NCBI RefSeq assembly: GCF_032854445.1
Contig: NW_027017966.1
Location: 1 to 64,000, forward strand
Direction: 5' to 3'
Origin: Liolophura sinensis
Lineage: Eukaryota > Mollusca > Polyplacophora > Chitonida > Chitonidae
Length of the DNA stretch: 64,000 bases
This document shows, in pieces, positions 12,901 through 27,500 of this stretch (the stretch's first letter is position 1; the number at the start of each line of letters is the position of its first letter). The notes under the pieces are model-generated. The model saw only the letters and a list, made by a program, of their open reading frames with translations. It had not been told where the DNA came from and ran no database searches. The translations under genes and the position numbers were made by a program.

Positions 12901-12966
12901 ATCGCGACTGGTCATTACTATATTCAACATTTCATTATAAGTTATGTGCCCTTCGGTAGCCCAGAC

Positions 12967-13516
12967 GACGTCAAATCTTTGGGCCAAGCTCATTTAACTC
13001 ACCCAACAAATGTCTTACTTCTAAGTGGAAGACAAACTCAATGTCTTTATCTACATGTAGAAAAACCACACCATTTGTATTAAAAAAAAACAAAAGGTAC
13101 TTGATACAATCCGCTGTAAAAAGTACAATTGAACACTGACCCACATCAATAAGGTGCCAAAGGATGCGCAATTGGGCCAGGCATCTCCAGCTGTTGAAAA
13201 ATTGCAAATTTCCTTGGTTTCCATGGAGTAAGAGCCGTTGCTGGGCACGTGATCTTGACATCATTGATTATTCATTTGTGGCTACAGCCAAAAGTATTGG
13301 TCGGAGAGCAACGCGGTTTGCACCATTCGATTTCTCGTCACAAAATACGTCGGATTAGCCTCTTACCAGCAGCATTGGAACAGTTTTTCTACTTTTGGAT
13401 TTTTGCCAGGTCTTTTTGCGAATTGAAATCGGCTACATTAACTATGTACAATCGCGACTGGTCATTACTATATTCAACTTTTCATTATAAGTTATGTGCC
13501 CTTCGGTAGCCCAGAC
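12967..13516. repeat. Zone A HOR position a monomer
   Basis: This unit carries the CCAAGCTCATT mark of position a (13006), the GCCAGGTC variant (13406) and GCGAATTG (13418), as in the a copies at 17916, 24519 and 30571. It differs from those copies by private changes CTAAGTGGAAG (13021) and TATTAAAAAAAAAC (13079). It precedes the two 4-monomer blocks. Confidence 0.75.
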
Positions 13517-15715
13517 GACGTCAAATCTTTGGGCCAAGCCCATTTAACTCACCCAACAAATGTCTTACTTCTAAGTCGAAGACAAACTCAATGTCTTTAT
13601 CTACATGTAGAAAAACCACACCATTTGTATATAAAAAAAACAAAAGGTACTTGATACAATCCGCTGTAAAAAGTACAATTGAACACTGACCCACATCAAT
13701 AAGGTGCCAAAGGATGCGCAATTGGGCCAGGCATCTCCAGCTGTTGAAAAATTGCAAATTTCCTTGGTTTCCATGGAGTAAGAGCCGTTGCTGGGCACGT
13801 GATCTTGACATCATTGATTATTCATTTGTGGCTACAGCCAAAAGTATTGGTCGGAGAGCAACGCGGTTTGCACCATTCGATTTCTCGTCACAAAATACGT
13901 CGGATTAGCCTCTTACCAACAGCATTGGAACAGTTTTTCCACTTTTGGATTTTTGCCTGGTCATTTTGCTAATTGAAATCGGCTACATTAACTATGTACA
14001 ATCGCGACTGGTCATTACTATATTCAACATTTCATTATAAGTTATGTGCCCTTCGGTAGCCCAGACGACGTCAAATCTTTGGGCCAAGCCCATTTAACTC
14101 ACCCAGCAAATGTCTTACTTCTAAGTCGAAGACAAACTCAATGTCTTTATCTACATGTAGAAAAACCACACCATTTGTATATAAAAAAAACAAAAGGTAC
14201 TTGATACAATCCGCTGTAAAAAGTACAATTAAACACTGACCCACATCAATAAGGTGCCAAAGGATGCGCAATTGGGCCAGGCATCTCCAGCTGTTGAAAA
14301 ATTGCAAATTTCCTTGGTTTCCATGGAGTAAGAGCCGTTGCTGGGCACGTGATCTTGACATCATTGATTATTCACTTGTGGCTACAGCCAAAAGTATTGG
14401 TCGGAGAGCAACGCGGTTTGCACCATTCGATTTCTCGTCACAAAATACGTCGGATTAGCCTCTTACCAACAGCATTGGAACAGTTTTTCCACTTTTGGAT
14501 TTTTGCCTGGTCATTTTGCTAATTGAAATCGGCTACATTAACTATGTACAATCGCGACTGGTCATTACTATATTCAACATTTCATTATAAGTTATGTGCC
14601 CTTCGGTAGCCCAGACGACGTCAAATCTTTGGGCCAAGCCCATTTAACTCACCCAGCAAATGTCTTACTCCTAAGTCGAAGACAAACTCAATGTCTTTAT
14701 CTACATGTAGAAAAACCACACCATTTGTATATAAAAAAAACAAAAGGTACTTGATACAATCCGCTGTAAAAAGTACAATTGAACACTGACCCACATCAAT
14801 AAGGTGCCAAAGGATGCGCAATTGGGCCAGGCATCTCCAGCTGTTGAAAAATTGCAAATTTCCTTGGTTTCCATGGAGTAAGAGCCGTTGCTGGACACGT
14901 GATCTTGACATCATTGATTATTCACTTGTGGCTACAGCCAAAAGTATTGGTCGGAGAGCAACGCGGTTTGCACCATTCGATTTCTCGTCACAAAATACGT
15001 CGGATTAGCCTCTTACCAGCAGCATTGGAGCAGTTTTTCCACTTTTGGATTTTTGCCTGGTCTTTTTGCTAATTGAAATCGGCTACATTAACTATGTACA
15101 ATCGCGACTGGTCATTACTATATTCAACATTTCATTATAAGTTATGTGCCCTTCGGTAGCCCAGACGACGTCAAATCTTTGGGCCAAGCCCATTTAACTC
15201 ACCCAGCAAATGTCTTACTCCTAAATCGAAGACAAACTCAATGTCTTTATCTACATGTAGAAAAACCACACCATTTGTATATAAAAAAACAAAAGGTACT
15301 TGATACAATCCGCTGTAAAAAGTACAATTGAACACTGACCCACATCAATAAGGTGCCAAAGGATGCGCAATTGGGCCAGGCATCTCCAGCTGTTGAAAAA
15401 TTGCAAATTTCCTTGGTTTCCATGGAGTAAGAGCCGTTGCTGGGCACGTGATCTTGACATCATTGATTATTCATTTGTGGCTACAGCCAAAAGTATTGGT
15501 CGGAGAGCAACGCGGTTTGCACCATTCGATTTCTCGTCACAAAATACGTCGGATTAGCCTCTTACCAGCAGCATTGGAACAGTTTTTCTACTTTTGGATT
15601 TTTGCCAGGTCTTTTTGCGAATTGAAATCGGCTACATTAACTATGTACAATCGCGACTGGTCATTACTATATTCAACTTTTCATTATAAGTTATGTGCCC
15701 TTCGGTAGCCCAGAC
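13517..15715. repeat. 4-monomer block, first copy: b c d plus l/a chimera
   Basis: Monomers at 13517, 14067 and 14617 carry the b, c and d marks (c: GTACAATTAAACACTG at 14223; d: GGACACGTG near 14893). The fourth, 15167-15715, starts as position l (CTAAATCG at about 15231) and ends as position a (TTCATTTG at 15471, GCCAGGTC at about 15605, GCGAATTG). It has seven rather than eight A in its A-run. The block is repeated almost base for base in the next feature. Confidence 0.85.
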
Positions 15716-17915
15716 GACGTCAAATCTTTGGGCCAAGCCCATTTAACTCACCCAACAAATGTCTTACTTCTAAGTCGAAGACAAACTCAATGTCTTTATC
15801 TACATGTAGAAAAACCACACCATTTGTATATAAAAAAAACAAAAGGTACTTGATACAATCCGCTGTAAAAAGTACAATTGAACACTGACCCACATCAATA
15901 AGGTGCCAAAGGATGCGCAATTGGGCCAGGCATCTCCAGCTGTTGAAAAATTGCAAATTTCCTTGGTTTCCATGGAGTAAGAGCCGTTGCTGGGCACGTG
16001 ATCTTGACATCATTGATTATTCATTTGTGGCTACAGCCAAAAGTATTGGTCGGAGAGCAACGCGGTTTGCACCATTCGATTTCTCGTCACAAAATACGTC
16101 GGATTAGCCTCTTACCAACAGCATTGGAACAGTTTTTCCACTTTTGGATTTTTGCCTGGTCATTTTGCTAATTGAAATCGGCTACATTAACTATGTACAA
16201 TCGCGACCGGTCATTACTATATTCAACATTTCATTATAAGTTATGTGCCCTTCGGTAGCCCAGACGACGTCAAATCTTTGGGCCAAGCCCATTTAACTCA
16301 CCCAGCAAATGTCTTACTTCTAAGTCGAAGACAAACTCAATGTCTTTATCTACATGTAGAAAAACCACACCATTTGTATATAAAAAAAACAAAAGGTACT
16401 TGATACAATCCGCTGTAAAAAGTACAATTAAACACTGACCCACATCAATAAGGTGCCAAAGGATGCGCAATTGGGCCAGGCATCTCCAGCTGTTGAAAAA
16501 TTGCAAATTTCCTTGGTTTCCATGGAGTAAGAGCCGTTGCTGGGCACGTGATCTTGACATCATTGATTATTCACTTGTGGCTACAGCCAAAAGTATTGGT
16601 CGGAGAGCAACGCGGTTTGCACCATTCGATTTCTCGTCACAAAATACGTCGGATTAGCCTCTTACCAACAGCATTGGAACAGTTTTTCCACTTTTGGATT
16701 TTTGCCTGGTCATTTTGCTAATTGAAATCGGCTACATTAACTATGTACAATCGCGACTGGTCATTACTATATTCAACATTTCATTATAAGTTATGTGCCC
16801 TTCGGTAGCCCAGACGACGTCAAATCTTTGGGCCAAGCCCATTTAACTCACCCAGCAAATGTCTTACTCCTAAGTCGAAGACAAACTCAATGTCTTTATC
16901 TACATGTAGAAAAACCACACCATTTGTATATAAAAAAAACAAAAGGTACTTGATACAATCCGCTGTAAAAAGTACAATTGAACACTGACCCACATCAATA
17001 AGGTGCCAAAGGATGCGCAATTGGGCCAGGCATCTCCAGCTGTTGAAAAATTGCAAATTTCCTTGGTTTCCATGGAGTAAGAGCCGTTGCTGGACACGTG
17101 ATCTTGACATCATTGATTATTCACTTGTGGCTACAGCCAAAAGTATTGGTCGGAGAGCAACGCGGTTTGCACCATTCGATTTCTCGTCACAAAATACGTC
17201 GGATTAGCCTCTTACCAGCAGCATTGGAGCAGTTTTTCCACTTTTGGATTTTTGCCTGGTCTTTTTGCTAATTGAAATCGGCTACATTAACTATGTACAA
17301 TCGCGACTGGTCATTACTATATTCAACATTTCATTATAAGTTATGTGCCCTTCGGTAGCCCAGACGACGTCAAATCTTTGGGCCAAGCCCATTTAACTCA
17401 CCCAGCAAATGTCTTACTCCTAAATCGAAGACAAACTCAATGTCTTTATCTACATGTAGAAAAACCACACCATTTGTATATAAAAAAAACAAAAGGTACT
17501 TGATACAATCCGCTGTAAAAAGTACAATTGAACACTGACCCACATCAATAAGGTGCCAAAGGATGCGCAATTGGGCCAGGCATCTCCAGCTGTTGAAAAA
17601 TTGCAAATTTCCTTGGTTTCCATGGAGTAAGAGCCGTTGCTGGGCACGTGATCTTGACATCATTGATTATTCACTTGTGGCTACAGCCAAAAGTATTGGT
17701 CGGAGAGCAACGCGGTTTGCACCATTCGATTTCTCGTCACAAAATACGTCGGATTAGCCTCTTACCAGCAGCATTGGAACAGTTTTTCCACTTTTGGATT
17801 TTTGCCTGGTCTTTTTGCTAATTTAAATCGGCTACATTAACTATGTACAATCGCGACTGGTCATTACTATATTCAACATTTCATTATAAGTTATGTGCCC
17901 TTCGGTAGCCCAGAC
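15716..17915. repeat. 4-monomer block, second copy: b c d l
   Basis: Monomers at 15716, 16266, 16816 and 17366 repeat the preceding block. Visible differences are very few: CGCGACCGG at 16202, the A-run length, and an unmixed l monomer at the end. It leads directly into position a at 17916. The tandem copy with a chimeric junction is the classic product of out-of-register exchange. Confidence 0.85.
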
Positions 17916-20900
17916 GACGTCAAATCTTTGGGCCAAGCTCATTTAACTCACCCAACAAATGTCTTACTTCTAAGTCGAAGACAAACTCAATGTCTTTATC
18001 TACATGTAGAAAAACCACACCATTTGTATATAAAAAAAACAAAAGGTACTTGATACAATCCGCTGTAAAAAGTACAATTGAACACTGACCCACATCAATA
18101 AGGTGCCAAAGGATGCGCAATTGGGCCAGGCATCTCCAGCTGTTGAAAAATTGCAAATTTCCTTGGTTTCCATGGAGTAAGAGCCGTTGCTGGGCACGTG
18201 ATCTTGACATCATTGATTATTCATTTGTGGCTACAGCCAAAAGTATTGGTCGGAGAGCAACGCGGTTTGCACCATTCGATTTCTCGTCACAAAATACGTC
18301 GGATTAGCCTCTTACCAGCAGCATTGGAACAGTTTTTCTACTTTTGGATTTTTGCCAGGTCTTTTTGCGAATTGAAATCGGCTACATTAACTATGTACAA
18401 TCGCGACTGGTCATTACTATATTCAACTTTTCATTATAAGTTATGTGCCCTTCGGTAGCCCAGACGACGTCAAATCTTTGGGCCAAGCCCATTTAACTCA
18501 CCCAACAAATGTCTTACTTCTAAGTCGAAGACAAACTCAATGTCTTTATCTACATGTAGAAAAACCACACCATTTGTATATAAAAAAAACAAAAGGTACT
18601 TGATACAATCCGCTGTAAAAAGTACAATTGAACACTGACCCACATCAATAAGGTGCCAAAGGATGCGCAATTGGGCCAGGCATCTCCAGCTGTTGAAAAA
18701 TTGCAAATTTCCTTGGTTTCCATGGAGTAAGAGCCGTTGCTGGGCACGTGATCTTGACATCATTGATTATTCATTTGTGGCTACAGCCAAAAGTATTGGT
18801 CGGAGAGCAACGCGGTTTGCACCATTCGATTTCTCGTCACAAAATACGTCGGATTAGCCTCTTACCAACAGCATTGGAACAGTTTTTCCACTTTTGGATT
18901 TTTGCCTGGTCATTTTGCTAATTGAAATCGGCTACATTAACTATGTACAATCGCGACTGGTCATTACTATATTCAACATTTCATTATAAGTTATGTGCCC
19001 TTCGGTAGCCCAGACGACGTCAAATCTTTGGGCCAAGCCCATTTAACTCACCCAGCAAATGTCTTACTTCTAAGTCGAAGACAAACTCAATGTCTTTATC
19101 TACATGTAGAAAAACCACACCATTTGTATATAAAAAAAACAAAAGGTACTTGATACAATCCGCTGTAAAAAGTACAATTAAACACTGACCCACATCAATA
19201 AGGTGCCAAAGGATGCGCAATTGGGCCAGGCATCTCCAGCTGTTGAAAAATTGCAAATTTCCTTGGTTTCCATGGAGTAAGAGCCGTTGCTGGGCACGTG
19301 ATCTTGACATCATTGATTATTCACTTGTGGCTACAGCCAAAAGTATTGGTCGGAGAGCAACGCGGTTTGCACCATTCGATTTCTCGTCACAAAATACGTC
19401 GGATTAGCCTCTTACCAACAGCATTGGAACAGTTTTTCCACTTTTGGATTTTTGCCTGGTCATTTTGCTAATTGAAATCGGCTACATTAACTATGTACAA
19501 TCGCGACTGGTCATTACTATATTCAACATTTCATTATAAGTTATGTGCCCTTCGGTAGCCCAGACGACGTCAAATCTTTGGGCCAAGCCCATTTAACTCA
19601 CCCAGCAAATGTCTTACTCCTAAGTCGAAGACAAACTCAATGTCTTTATCTACATGTAGAAAAACCACACCATTTGTATATAAAAAAAACAAAAGGTACT
19701 TGATACAATCCGCTGTAAAAAGTACAATTGAACACTGACCCACATCAATAAGGTGCCAAAGGATGCGCAATTGGGCCAGGCATCTCCAGCTGTTGAAAAA
19801 TTGCAAATTTCCTTGGTTTCCATGGAGTAAGAGCCGTTGCTGGACACGTGATCTTGACATCATTGATTATTCACTTGTGGCTACAGCCAAAAGTATTGGT
19901 CGGAGAGCAACGCGGTTTGCACCATTCGATTTCTCGTCACAAAATACGTCGGATTAGCCTCTTACCAGCAGCATTGGAGCAGTTTTTCCACTTTTGGATT
20001 TTTGCCTGGTCTTTTTGCTAATTGAAATCGGCTACATTAACTATGTACAATCGCGACTGGTCATTACTATATTCAACATTTCATTATAAGTTATGTGCCC
20101 TTCGGTAGCCCAGACGACGTCAAATCTTTGGGCCAAGCCCATTTAACTCACCCAGCAAATGTCTTCCTTCTAAGTCGAAGACAAACTCAATGTCTTTATC
20201 TACATGTAGAAAAACCACACCATTTGTATATAAAAAAAACACAAGGTACTTGATACAACCCGCTGTAAAAAGTACAATTGAACACTGACCCACATCAATA
20301 AGGTGCCAAAGGATGCGCAATTGGGCCAGGCATCTCCAGCTGTTGAAAAATTGCAAATTTCCTTGGTTTCCATGGAGTAAGAGCCGTTGCTGGGCACGTG
20401 ATCTTGGCATCATTGATTATTCATTTGTGGCTACAGCCAAAAGTATTGGTCGGAGAGCAACGCGGTTTGCACCATTCGATTTCTCGTCACAAAATACGTC
20501 GGATTAGCCTCTTACCAACAGCATTGGAACAGTTTTTCCACTTTTGGATTTTTGCCTGGTCATTTTGCTAATTGAAATCGGCTACATTAACTATGTACAA
20601 TCGCGACTGGTCATTACTATATTCAACTTTTCATTATAAGTTATGTGCCCTTCGGTAGCCCAGACGACGTCAAATCTTTGGGCCAAGCCCATTTAACTCG
20701 CCCAACAAATGTCTTACTTCTAAGTCGAAGACAAACTCAATGTCTTTATCTACATGTAGAAAAACCACACCATTTGTATATAAAAAAAACACAAGGTACT
20801 TGATACAATCCGCTGTAAAAAGTACAATTGAACACTGACCCACATCAATAAGGTGCCAAAGGATGCGCAATTGGGCCAGGCATCTCCAGCTGTTGAAAAA

Positions 20901-23900
20901 TTGCAAATTTCCTTGGTTTCCATGGAGTAAGAGCCGTTGCTGGGCACGTGATCTTGACATCATTGATTATTCATTTGTGGCTACAGCCAAAAGTATTGGT
21001 CGGAGAGCAACGCGGTTTGCACCATTCGATTTCTCGTCACAAAATACGTCGGATTAGCATCTTACCAACAGCATTGGAACAGTTTTTCTACTTTTGGATT
21101 TTTGCCTGGTCTTTTTGCGAATTGAAATCGGCTACATTAACTATGTACAATCGCGACTGGTCATTACTATATTCAACTTTTCATTATAAGTTATGTGCCC
21201 TTCGGTAGCCCAGACGACGTCAAATCTTTGGGCCAAGCCCATTTAACTCACCCAGCAAATGTCTTACTCCTAAATCGAAGACAAACTCAATGTCTTTATC
21301 TACATGTAGAAAAACCACACCATTTGTATATAAAAAAAAACAAAAGGTACTTGATACAATCCGCTGTAAAAAGTACAATTAAACACTGACCCACATCAAT
21401 AAGGTGCCAAAGGATGCGCAATTGGGCCAGGCATCTCCAGCTGTTGAAAAATTGCAAATTTCCTTGGTTTCCATGGAGTAAGAGCCGTTGCTGGGCACGT
21501 GATCTTGACATCATTGATTATTCATTTGTGGCTACAGCCAAAAGAATTGGTCGGAGAGCAACGCGGTTTGCACCATTCGATTTCTCGTCACAAAATACGT
21601 CGGATTAGCCTCTTACCAACAGCATTGGAACAGTTTTTCCACTTTTGGATTTTTGCCTGGTCTTTTTGCGAATTGAAATCGGCTACATTAACTATGTACA
21701 ATCGCGACTGGTCATTACTATATTCAACTTTTCATTATAAGTTATGTGCCCTTCGGTAGCCCAGACGACGTCAAATCTTTGGGCCAAGCCCATTTAACTC
21801 ACCCAACAAATGTCTTACTTCTAAGTCGAAGACAAACTCAATGTCTTTATCTACATGTAGAAAAACCACACCATTTGTATATAAAAAAAACAAAAGGTAC
21901 TTGATACAATCCGCTGTAAAAAGTACAATTGAACACTGACCCACATCAATAAGGTGCCAAAGGATGCGCAATTGGGCCAGGCATCTCCAGCTGTTGAAAA
22001 ATTGCAAATTTCCTTGGTTTCCATGGAGTAAGAGCCGTTGCTGGGCACGTGATCTTGACATCATTGATTATTCATTTGTGGCTACAGCCAAAAGTATTGG
22101 TCGGAGAGCAACGCGGTTTACACCATTCGATTTCTCGTCACAAAATACGTCGGATTAGCCTCTTACCAACAGCATTGGAACAGTTTTTCCACTTTTGGAT
22201 TTTTGCCTGGTCATTTTGCTAATTGAAATCGGCTACATTAACTATGTACAATCGCGACTGGTCATTACTATATTCAACATTTCATTATAAGTTATGTGCC
22301 CTTCGGTAGCCCAGACGACGTCAAATCTTTGGGCCAAGCCCATTTAACTCACCCAGCAAATGTCTTACTCCTAAATCGAAGACAAACTCAATGTCTTTAT
22401 CTACATGTAGAAAAACCACACCATTTGTATATAAAAAAAACAAAAGGTACTTGATACAATCCGCTGTAAAAAGTACAATTGAACACTGACCCACATCAAT
22501 AAGGTGCCAAAGGATGCGCAATTGGGCCAGGCATCTCCAGCTGTTGAAAAATTGCAAATTTCCTTGGTTTCCATGGAGTAAGAGCCGTTGCTGGGCACGT
22601 GATCTTGACATCATTGATTATTCACTTGTGGCTACAGCCAAAAGTATTGGTCGGAGAGCAACGCGGTTTGCACCATTCGATTTCTCGTCACAAAATACGT
22701 CGGATTAGCCTCTTACCAACAGCATTGGAACAGTTTTTCCAATTTTGGATTTTTGCCTGGTCATTTTGCTAATTGAAATCGGCTACATTAACTATGTACA
22801 ATCGCTACTGGTCATTACTATATTCAACATTTCATTATAAGTTATGTGCCCTTCGGTAGCCCAGACGACGTCAAATCTTTGGGCCAAGCCCATTTAACTC
22901 ACCCAGCAAATGTCTTACTCCTAAGTCGAAGACAAACTCAATGTCTTTATCTACATGTAGAAAAACCACACCATTTGTATATAAAAAAAACAAAAGGTAC
23001 TTGATACAATCCGCTGTAAAAAGTACAATTGAACACTGACCCACATCAATAGGGTGCCAAAGGATGCGCAATTGGGCCAGGCATCTCCAGCTGTTGAAAA
23101 ATTGCAAATTTCCTTGGTTTTGCATGGAGTAAGAGCCGTTGCTGGACACGTGATCTTGACATCATTGATTATTCACTTGTGGCTACAGCCAAAAGTATTG
23201 GTCGGAGAGCAACGCGGTTTGCACCATTCGATTTCTCGTCACAAAATACGTCGGATTAGCCTCTTACCAGCAGCATTGGAACAGTTTTTCCACTTTTGGA
23301 TTTTTGCCTGGTCTTTTTGCTAATTGAAATCGGCTACATTAACTATGTACAATCGCGACTGGTCATTACTATATTCAACATTTCATTATAAGTTATGTGC
23401 CCTTCGGTAGCCCAGACGACGTCAAATCTTTGGGCCAAGCCCATTTAACTCACCCAGCAAATGTCTTCCTTCTAAGTCGAAGACAAACTCAATGTCTTTA
23501 TCTACATGTAGAAAAACCACACCATTTGTATATAAAAAAAACACAAGGTACTTGATACAACCCGCTGTAAAAAGTACAATTGAACACTGACCCACATCAA
23601 TAAGGTGCCAAAGGATGCGCAATTGGGCCAGGCATCTCCAGCTGTTGAAAAATTGCAAATTTCCTTGGTTTCCATGGAGTAAGAGCCGTTGCTGGGCACG
23701 TGATCTTGACATCATTGATTATTCATTTGTGGCTACAGCCAAAAGTATTGGTCGGAGAGCAACGCGGTTTGCACCATTCGATTTCTCGTCACAAAATACG
23801 TCGGATTAGCCTCTTACCAGCAGCATTGGAACAGTTTTTTCCACTTTTGGATTTTTGCCAGGTCTTTTTGGTAATTGAAATCGGCTACATTAACTATGTA

Positions 23901-24518
23901 CAATCGCGACTGGTCATTACTATATTCAACATTTCATTATAAGTTATGTGCCCTTCGGTAGCCCAGACGACGTCAAATCTTTGGGCCAAGCCCATTTAAC
24001 TCACCCAGCAAATGTCTTACTCCTAAATCGAAGACAAACTCAATGTCTTTATCTACATGTAGAAAAACCACACCATTTGTATATAAAAAAAACAAAAGGT
24101 ACTTGATACAATCCGCTGTAAAAAGTACAATTGAACACTGACCCACATCAATAAGGTGCCAAAGGATGCGCAATTGGGCCAGGCATCTCCAGCTGTTGAA
24201 AAATTGCAAATTTCCTTGGTTTCCATGGAGTAAGAGCCGTTGCTGGGCACGTGATCTTGACATCATTGATTATTCATTTGTGGCTACAGCCAAAAGTATT
24301 GGTCGGAGAGCAACGCGGTTTGCACCATTCGATTTCTCGTCACAAAATACGTCGGATTAGCCTCTTACCAGCAGCATTGGAACAGTTTTTCCACTTTTGG
24401 ATTTTTGCCTGGTCTTTTTGCTAATTTAAATCGGCTACATTAACTATGTACAATCGCGACTGGTCATTACTATATTCAACATTTCATTATAAGTTATGTG
24501 CCCTTCGGTAGCCCAGAC
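17916..24518. repeat. Zone A HOR, complete 12-monomer copy (6603 bp)
   Basis: Twelve monomers labelled a to l start at 17916, 18466, 19016, 19566, 20116, 20666, 21216, 21767, 22317, 22867, 23418 and 23969. Diagnostic marks are: a, CCAAGCTCATT (17937); c, CAATTAAACACTG (19177); d, GGACACGTG (19844); e, ATCTTGGCAT (20401); f, AACTCGCCCAAC (20696); g, AAAGAATTGG (21541); h, GGTTTACACC (22115); i, TTCCAATTTTGG (22738); j, GTTTTGCATGG (23117); k, GTCTTCCTTC (23464); l, CTAAATCG (24023). The same ordered marks recur 6603 bp later. Confidence 0.9.
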
Positions 24519-27500
24519 GACGTCAAATCTTTGGGCCAAGCTCATTTAACTCACCCAACAAATGTCTTACTTCTAAGTCGAAGACAAACTCAATGTCTTT
24601 ATCTACATGTAGAAAAACCACACCATTTGTATATAAAAAAAACAAAAGGTACTTGATACAATCCGCTGTAAAAAGTACAATTGAACACTGACCCACATCA
24701 ATAAGGTGCCAAAGGATGCGCAATTGGGCCAGGCATCTCCAGCTGTTGAAAAATTGCAAATTTCCTTGGTTTCCATGGAGTAAGAGCCGTTGCTGGGCAC
24801 GTGATCTTGACATCATTGATTATTCATTTGTGGCTACAGCCAAAAGTATTGGTCGGAGAGCAACGCGGTTTGCACCATTCGATTTCTCGTCACAAAATAC
24901 GTCGGATTAGCCTCTTACCAGCAGCATTGGAACAGTTTTTCTACTTTTGGATTTTTGCCAGGTCTTTTTGCGAATTGAAATCGGCTACATTAACTATGTA
25001 CAATCGCGACTGGTCATTACTATATTCAACTTTTCATTATAAGTTATGTGCCCTTCGGTAGCCCAGACGACGTCAAATCTTTGGGCCAAGCCCATTTAAC
25101 TCACCCAACAAATGTCTTACTTCTAAGTCGAAGACAAACTCAATGTCTTTATCTACATGTAGAAAAACCACACCATTTGTATATAAAAAAAACAAAAGGT
25201 ACTTGATACAATCCGCTGTAAAAAGTACAATTGAACACTGACCCACATCAATAAGGTGCCAAAGGATGCGCAATTGGGCCAGGCATCTCCAGCTGTTGAA
25301 AAATTGCAAATTTCCTTGGTTTCCATGGAGTAAGAGCCGTTGCTGGGCACGTGATCTTGACATCATTGATTATTCATTTGTGGCTACAGCCAAAAGTATT
25401 GGTCGGAGAGCAACGCGGTTTGCACCATTCGATTTCTCGTCACAAAATACGTCGGATTAGCCTCTTACCAACAGCATTGGAACAGTTTTTCCACTTTTGG
25501 ATTTTTGCCTGGTCATTTTGCTAATTGAAATCGGCTACATTAACTATGTACAATCGCGACTGGTCATTACTATATTCAACATTTCATTATAAGTTATGTG
25601 CCCTTCGGTAGCCCAGACGACGTCAAATCTTTGGGCCAAGCCCATTTAACTCACCCAGCAAATGTCTTACTTCTAAGTCGAAGACAAACTCAATGTCTTT
25701 ATCTACATGTAGAAAAACCACACCATTTGTATATAAAAAAAAACAAAAGGTACTTGATACAATCCGCTGTAAAAAGTACAATTAAACACTGACCCACATC
25801 AATAAGGTGCCAAAGGATGCGCAATTGGGCCAGGCATCTCCAGCTGTTGAAAAATTGCAAATTTCCTTGGTTTCCATGGAGTAAGAGCCGTTGCTGGGCA
25901 CGTGATCTTGACATCATTGATTATTCACTTGTGGCTACAGCCAAAAGTATTGGTCGGAGAGCAACGCGGTTTGCACCATTCGATTTCTCGTCACAAAATA
26001 CGTCGGATTAGCCTCTTACCAACAGCATTGGAACAGTTTTTCCACTTTTGGATTTTTGCCTGGTCATTTTGCTAATTGAAATCGGCTACATTAACTATGT
26101 ACAATCGCGACTGGTCATTACTATATTCAACATTTCATTATAAGTTATGTGCCCTTCGGTAGCCCAGACGACGTCAAATCTTTGGGCCAACCCATTTAAC
26201 TCACCCAGCAAATGTCTTACTCCTAAGTCGAAGACAAACTCAATGTCTTTATCTACATGTAGAAAAACCACACCATTTGTATATAAAAAAAACAAAAGGT
26301 ACTTGATACAATCCGCTGTAAAAAGTACAATTGAACACTGACCCACATCAATAAGGTGCCAAAGGATGCGCAATTGGGCCAGGCATCTCCAGCTGTTGAA
26401 AAATTGCAAATTTCCTTGGTTTCCATGGAGTAAGAGCCGTTGCTGGACACGTGATCTTGACATCATTGATTATTCACTTGTGGCTACAGCCAAAAGTATT
26501 GGTCGGAGAGCAACGCGGTTTGCACCATTCGATTTCTCGTCACAAAATACGTCGGATTAGCCTCTTACCAGCAGCATTGGAGCAGTTTTTCCACTTTTGG
26601 ATTTTTGCCTGGTCTTTTTGCTAATTGAAATCGGCTACATTAACTATGTACAATCGCGACTGGTCATTACTATATTCAACATTTCATTATAAGTTATGTG
26701 CCCTTCGGTAGCCCAGACGACGTCAAATCTTTGGGCCAAGCCCATTTAACTCACCCAGCAAATGTCTTCCTTCTAAGTCGAAGACAAACTCAATGTCTTT
26801 ATCTACATGTAGAAAAACCACACCATTTGTATATAAAAAAAACACAAGGTACTTGATACAACCCGCTGTAAAAAGTACAATTGAACACTGACCCACATCA
26901 ATAAGGTGCCAAAGGATGCGCAATTGGGCCAGGCATCTCCAGCTGTTGAAAAATTGCAAATTTCCTTGGTTTCCATGGAGTAAGAGCCGTTGCTGGGCAA
27001 GTGATCTTGGCATCATTGATTATTCATTTGTGGCTACAGCCAAAAGTATTGGTCGGAGAGCAACGCGGTTTGCACCATTCGATTTCTCGTCACAAAATAC
27101 GTCGGATTAGCCTCTTACCAACAGCATTGGAACAGTTTTTCCACTTTTGGATTTTTGCCTGGTCATTTTGCTAATTGAAATCGGCTACATTAACTATGTA
27201 CAATCGCGACTGGTCATTACTATATTCAACTTTTCATTATAAGTTATGTGCCCTTCGGTAGCCCAGACGACGTCAAATCTTTGGGCCAAGCCCATTTAAC
27301 TCGCCCAACAAATGTCTTACTTCTAAGTCGAAGACAAACTCAATGTCTTTATCTACATGTAGAAAAACCACACCATTTGTATATAAAAAAAACACAAGGT
27401 ACTTGATACAATCCGCTGTAAAAAGTACAATTGAACACTGACCCACATCAATAAGGTGCCAAAGGATGCGCAATTGGGCCAGGCATCTCCAGCTGTTGAA

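Larger units (their letters stand above)
9666..12966. repeat. Zone A HOR, partial copy: positions f g h i/j k l
   Basis: Six monomers start at 9666, 10216, 10766, 11316, 11867 and 12417. Position g is marked by CAAAAGAATTGG (10538) and position h by CGGTTTACACC (11114). Position k is marked by GTCTTCCTTC (about 11916) with CAACCCGC. The fourth unit joins the CTAAATCG mark of position i (about 11371) to the TTTGCATG insertion mark of position j (about 11568), so one monomer is missing relative to the 12-monomer form. That unit also has private changes: CATTTCTATA (11421), GTAAAAAAAACAATTG (11465) and GACTCACATC (11487). Confidence 0.8.
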
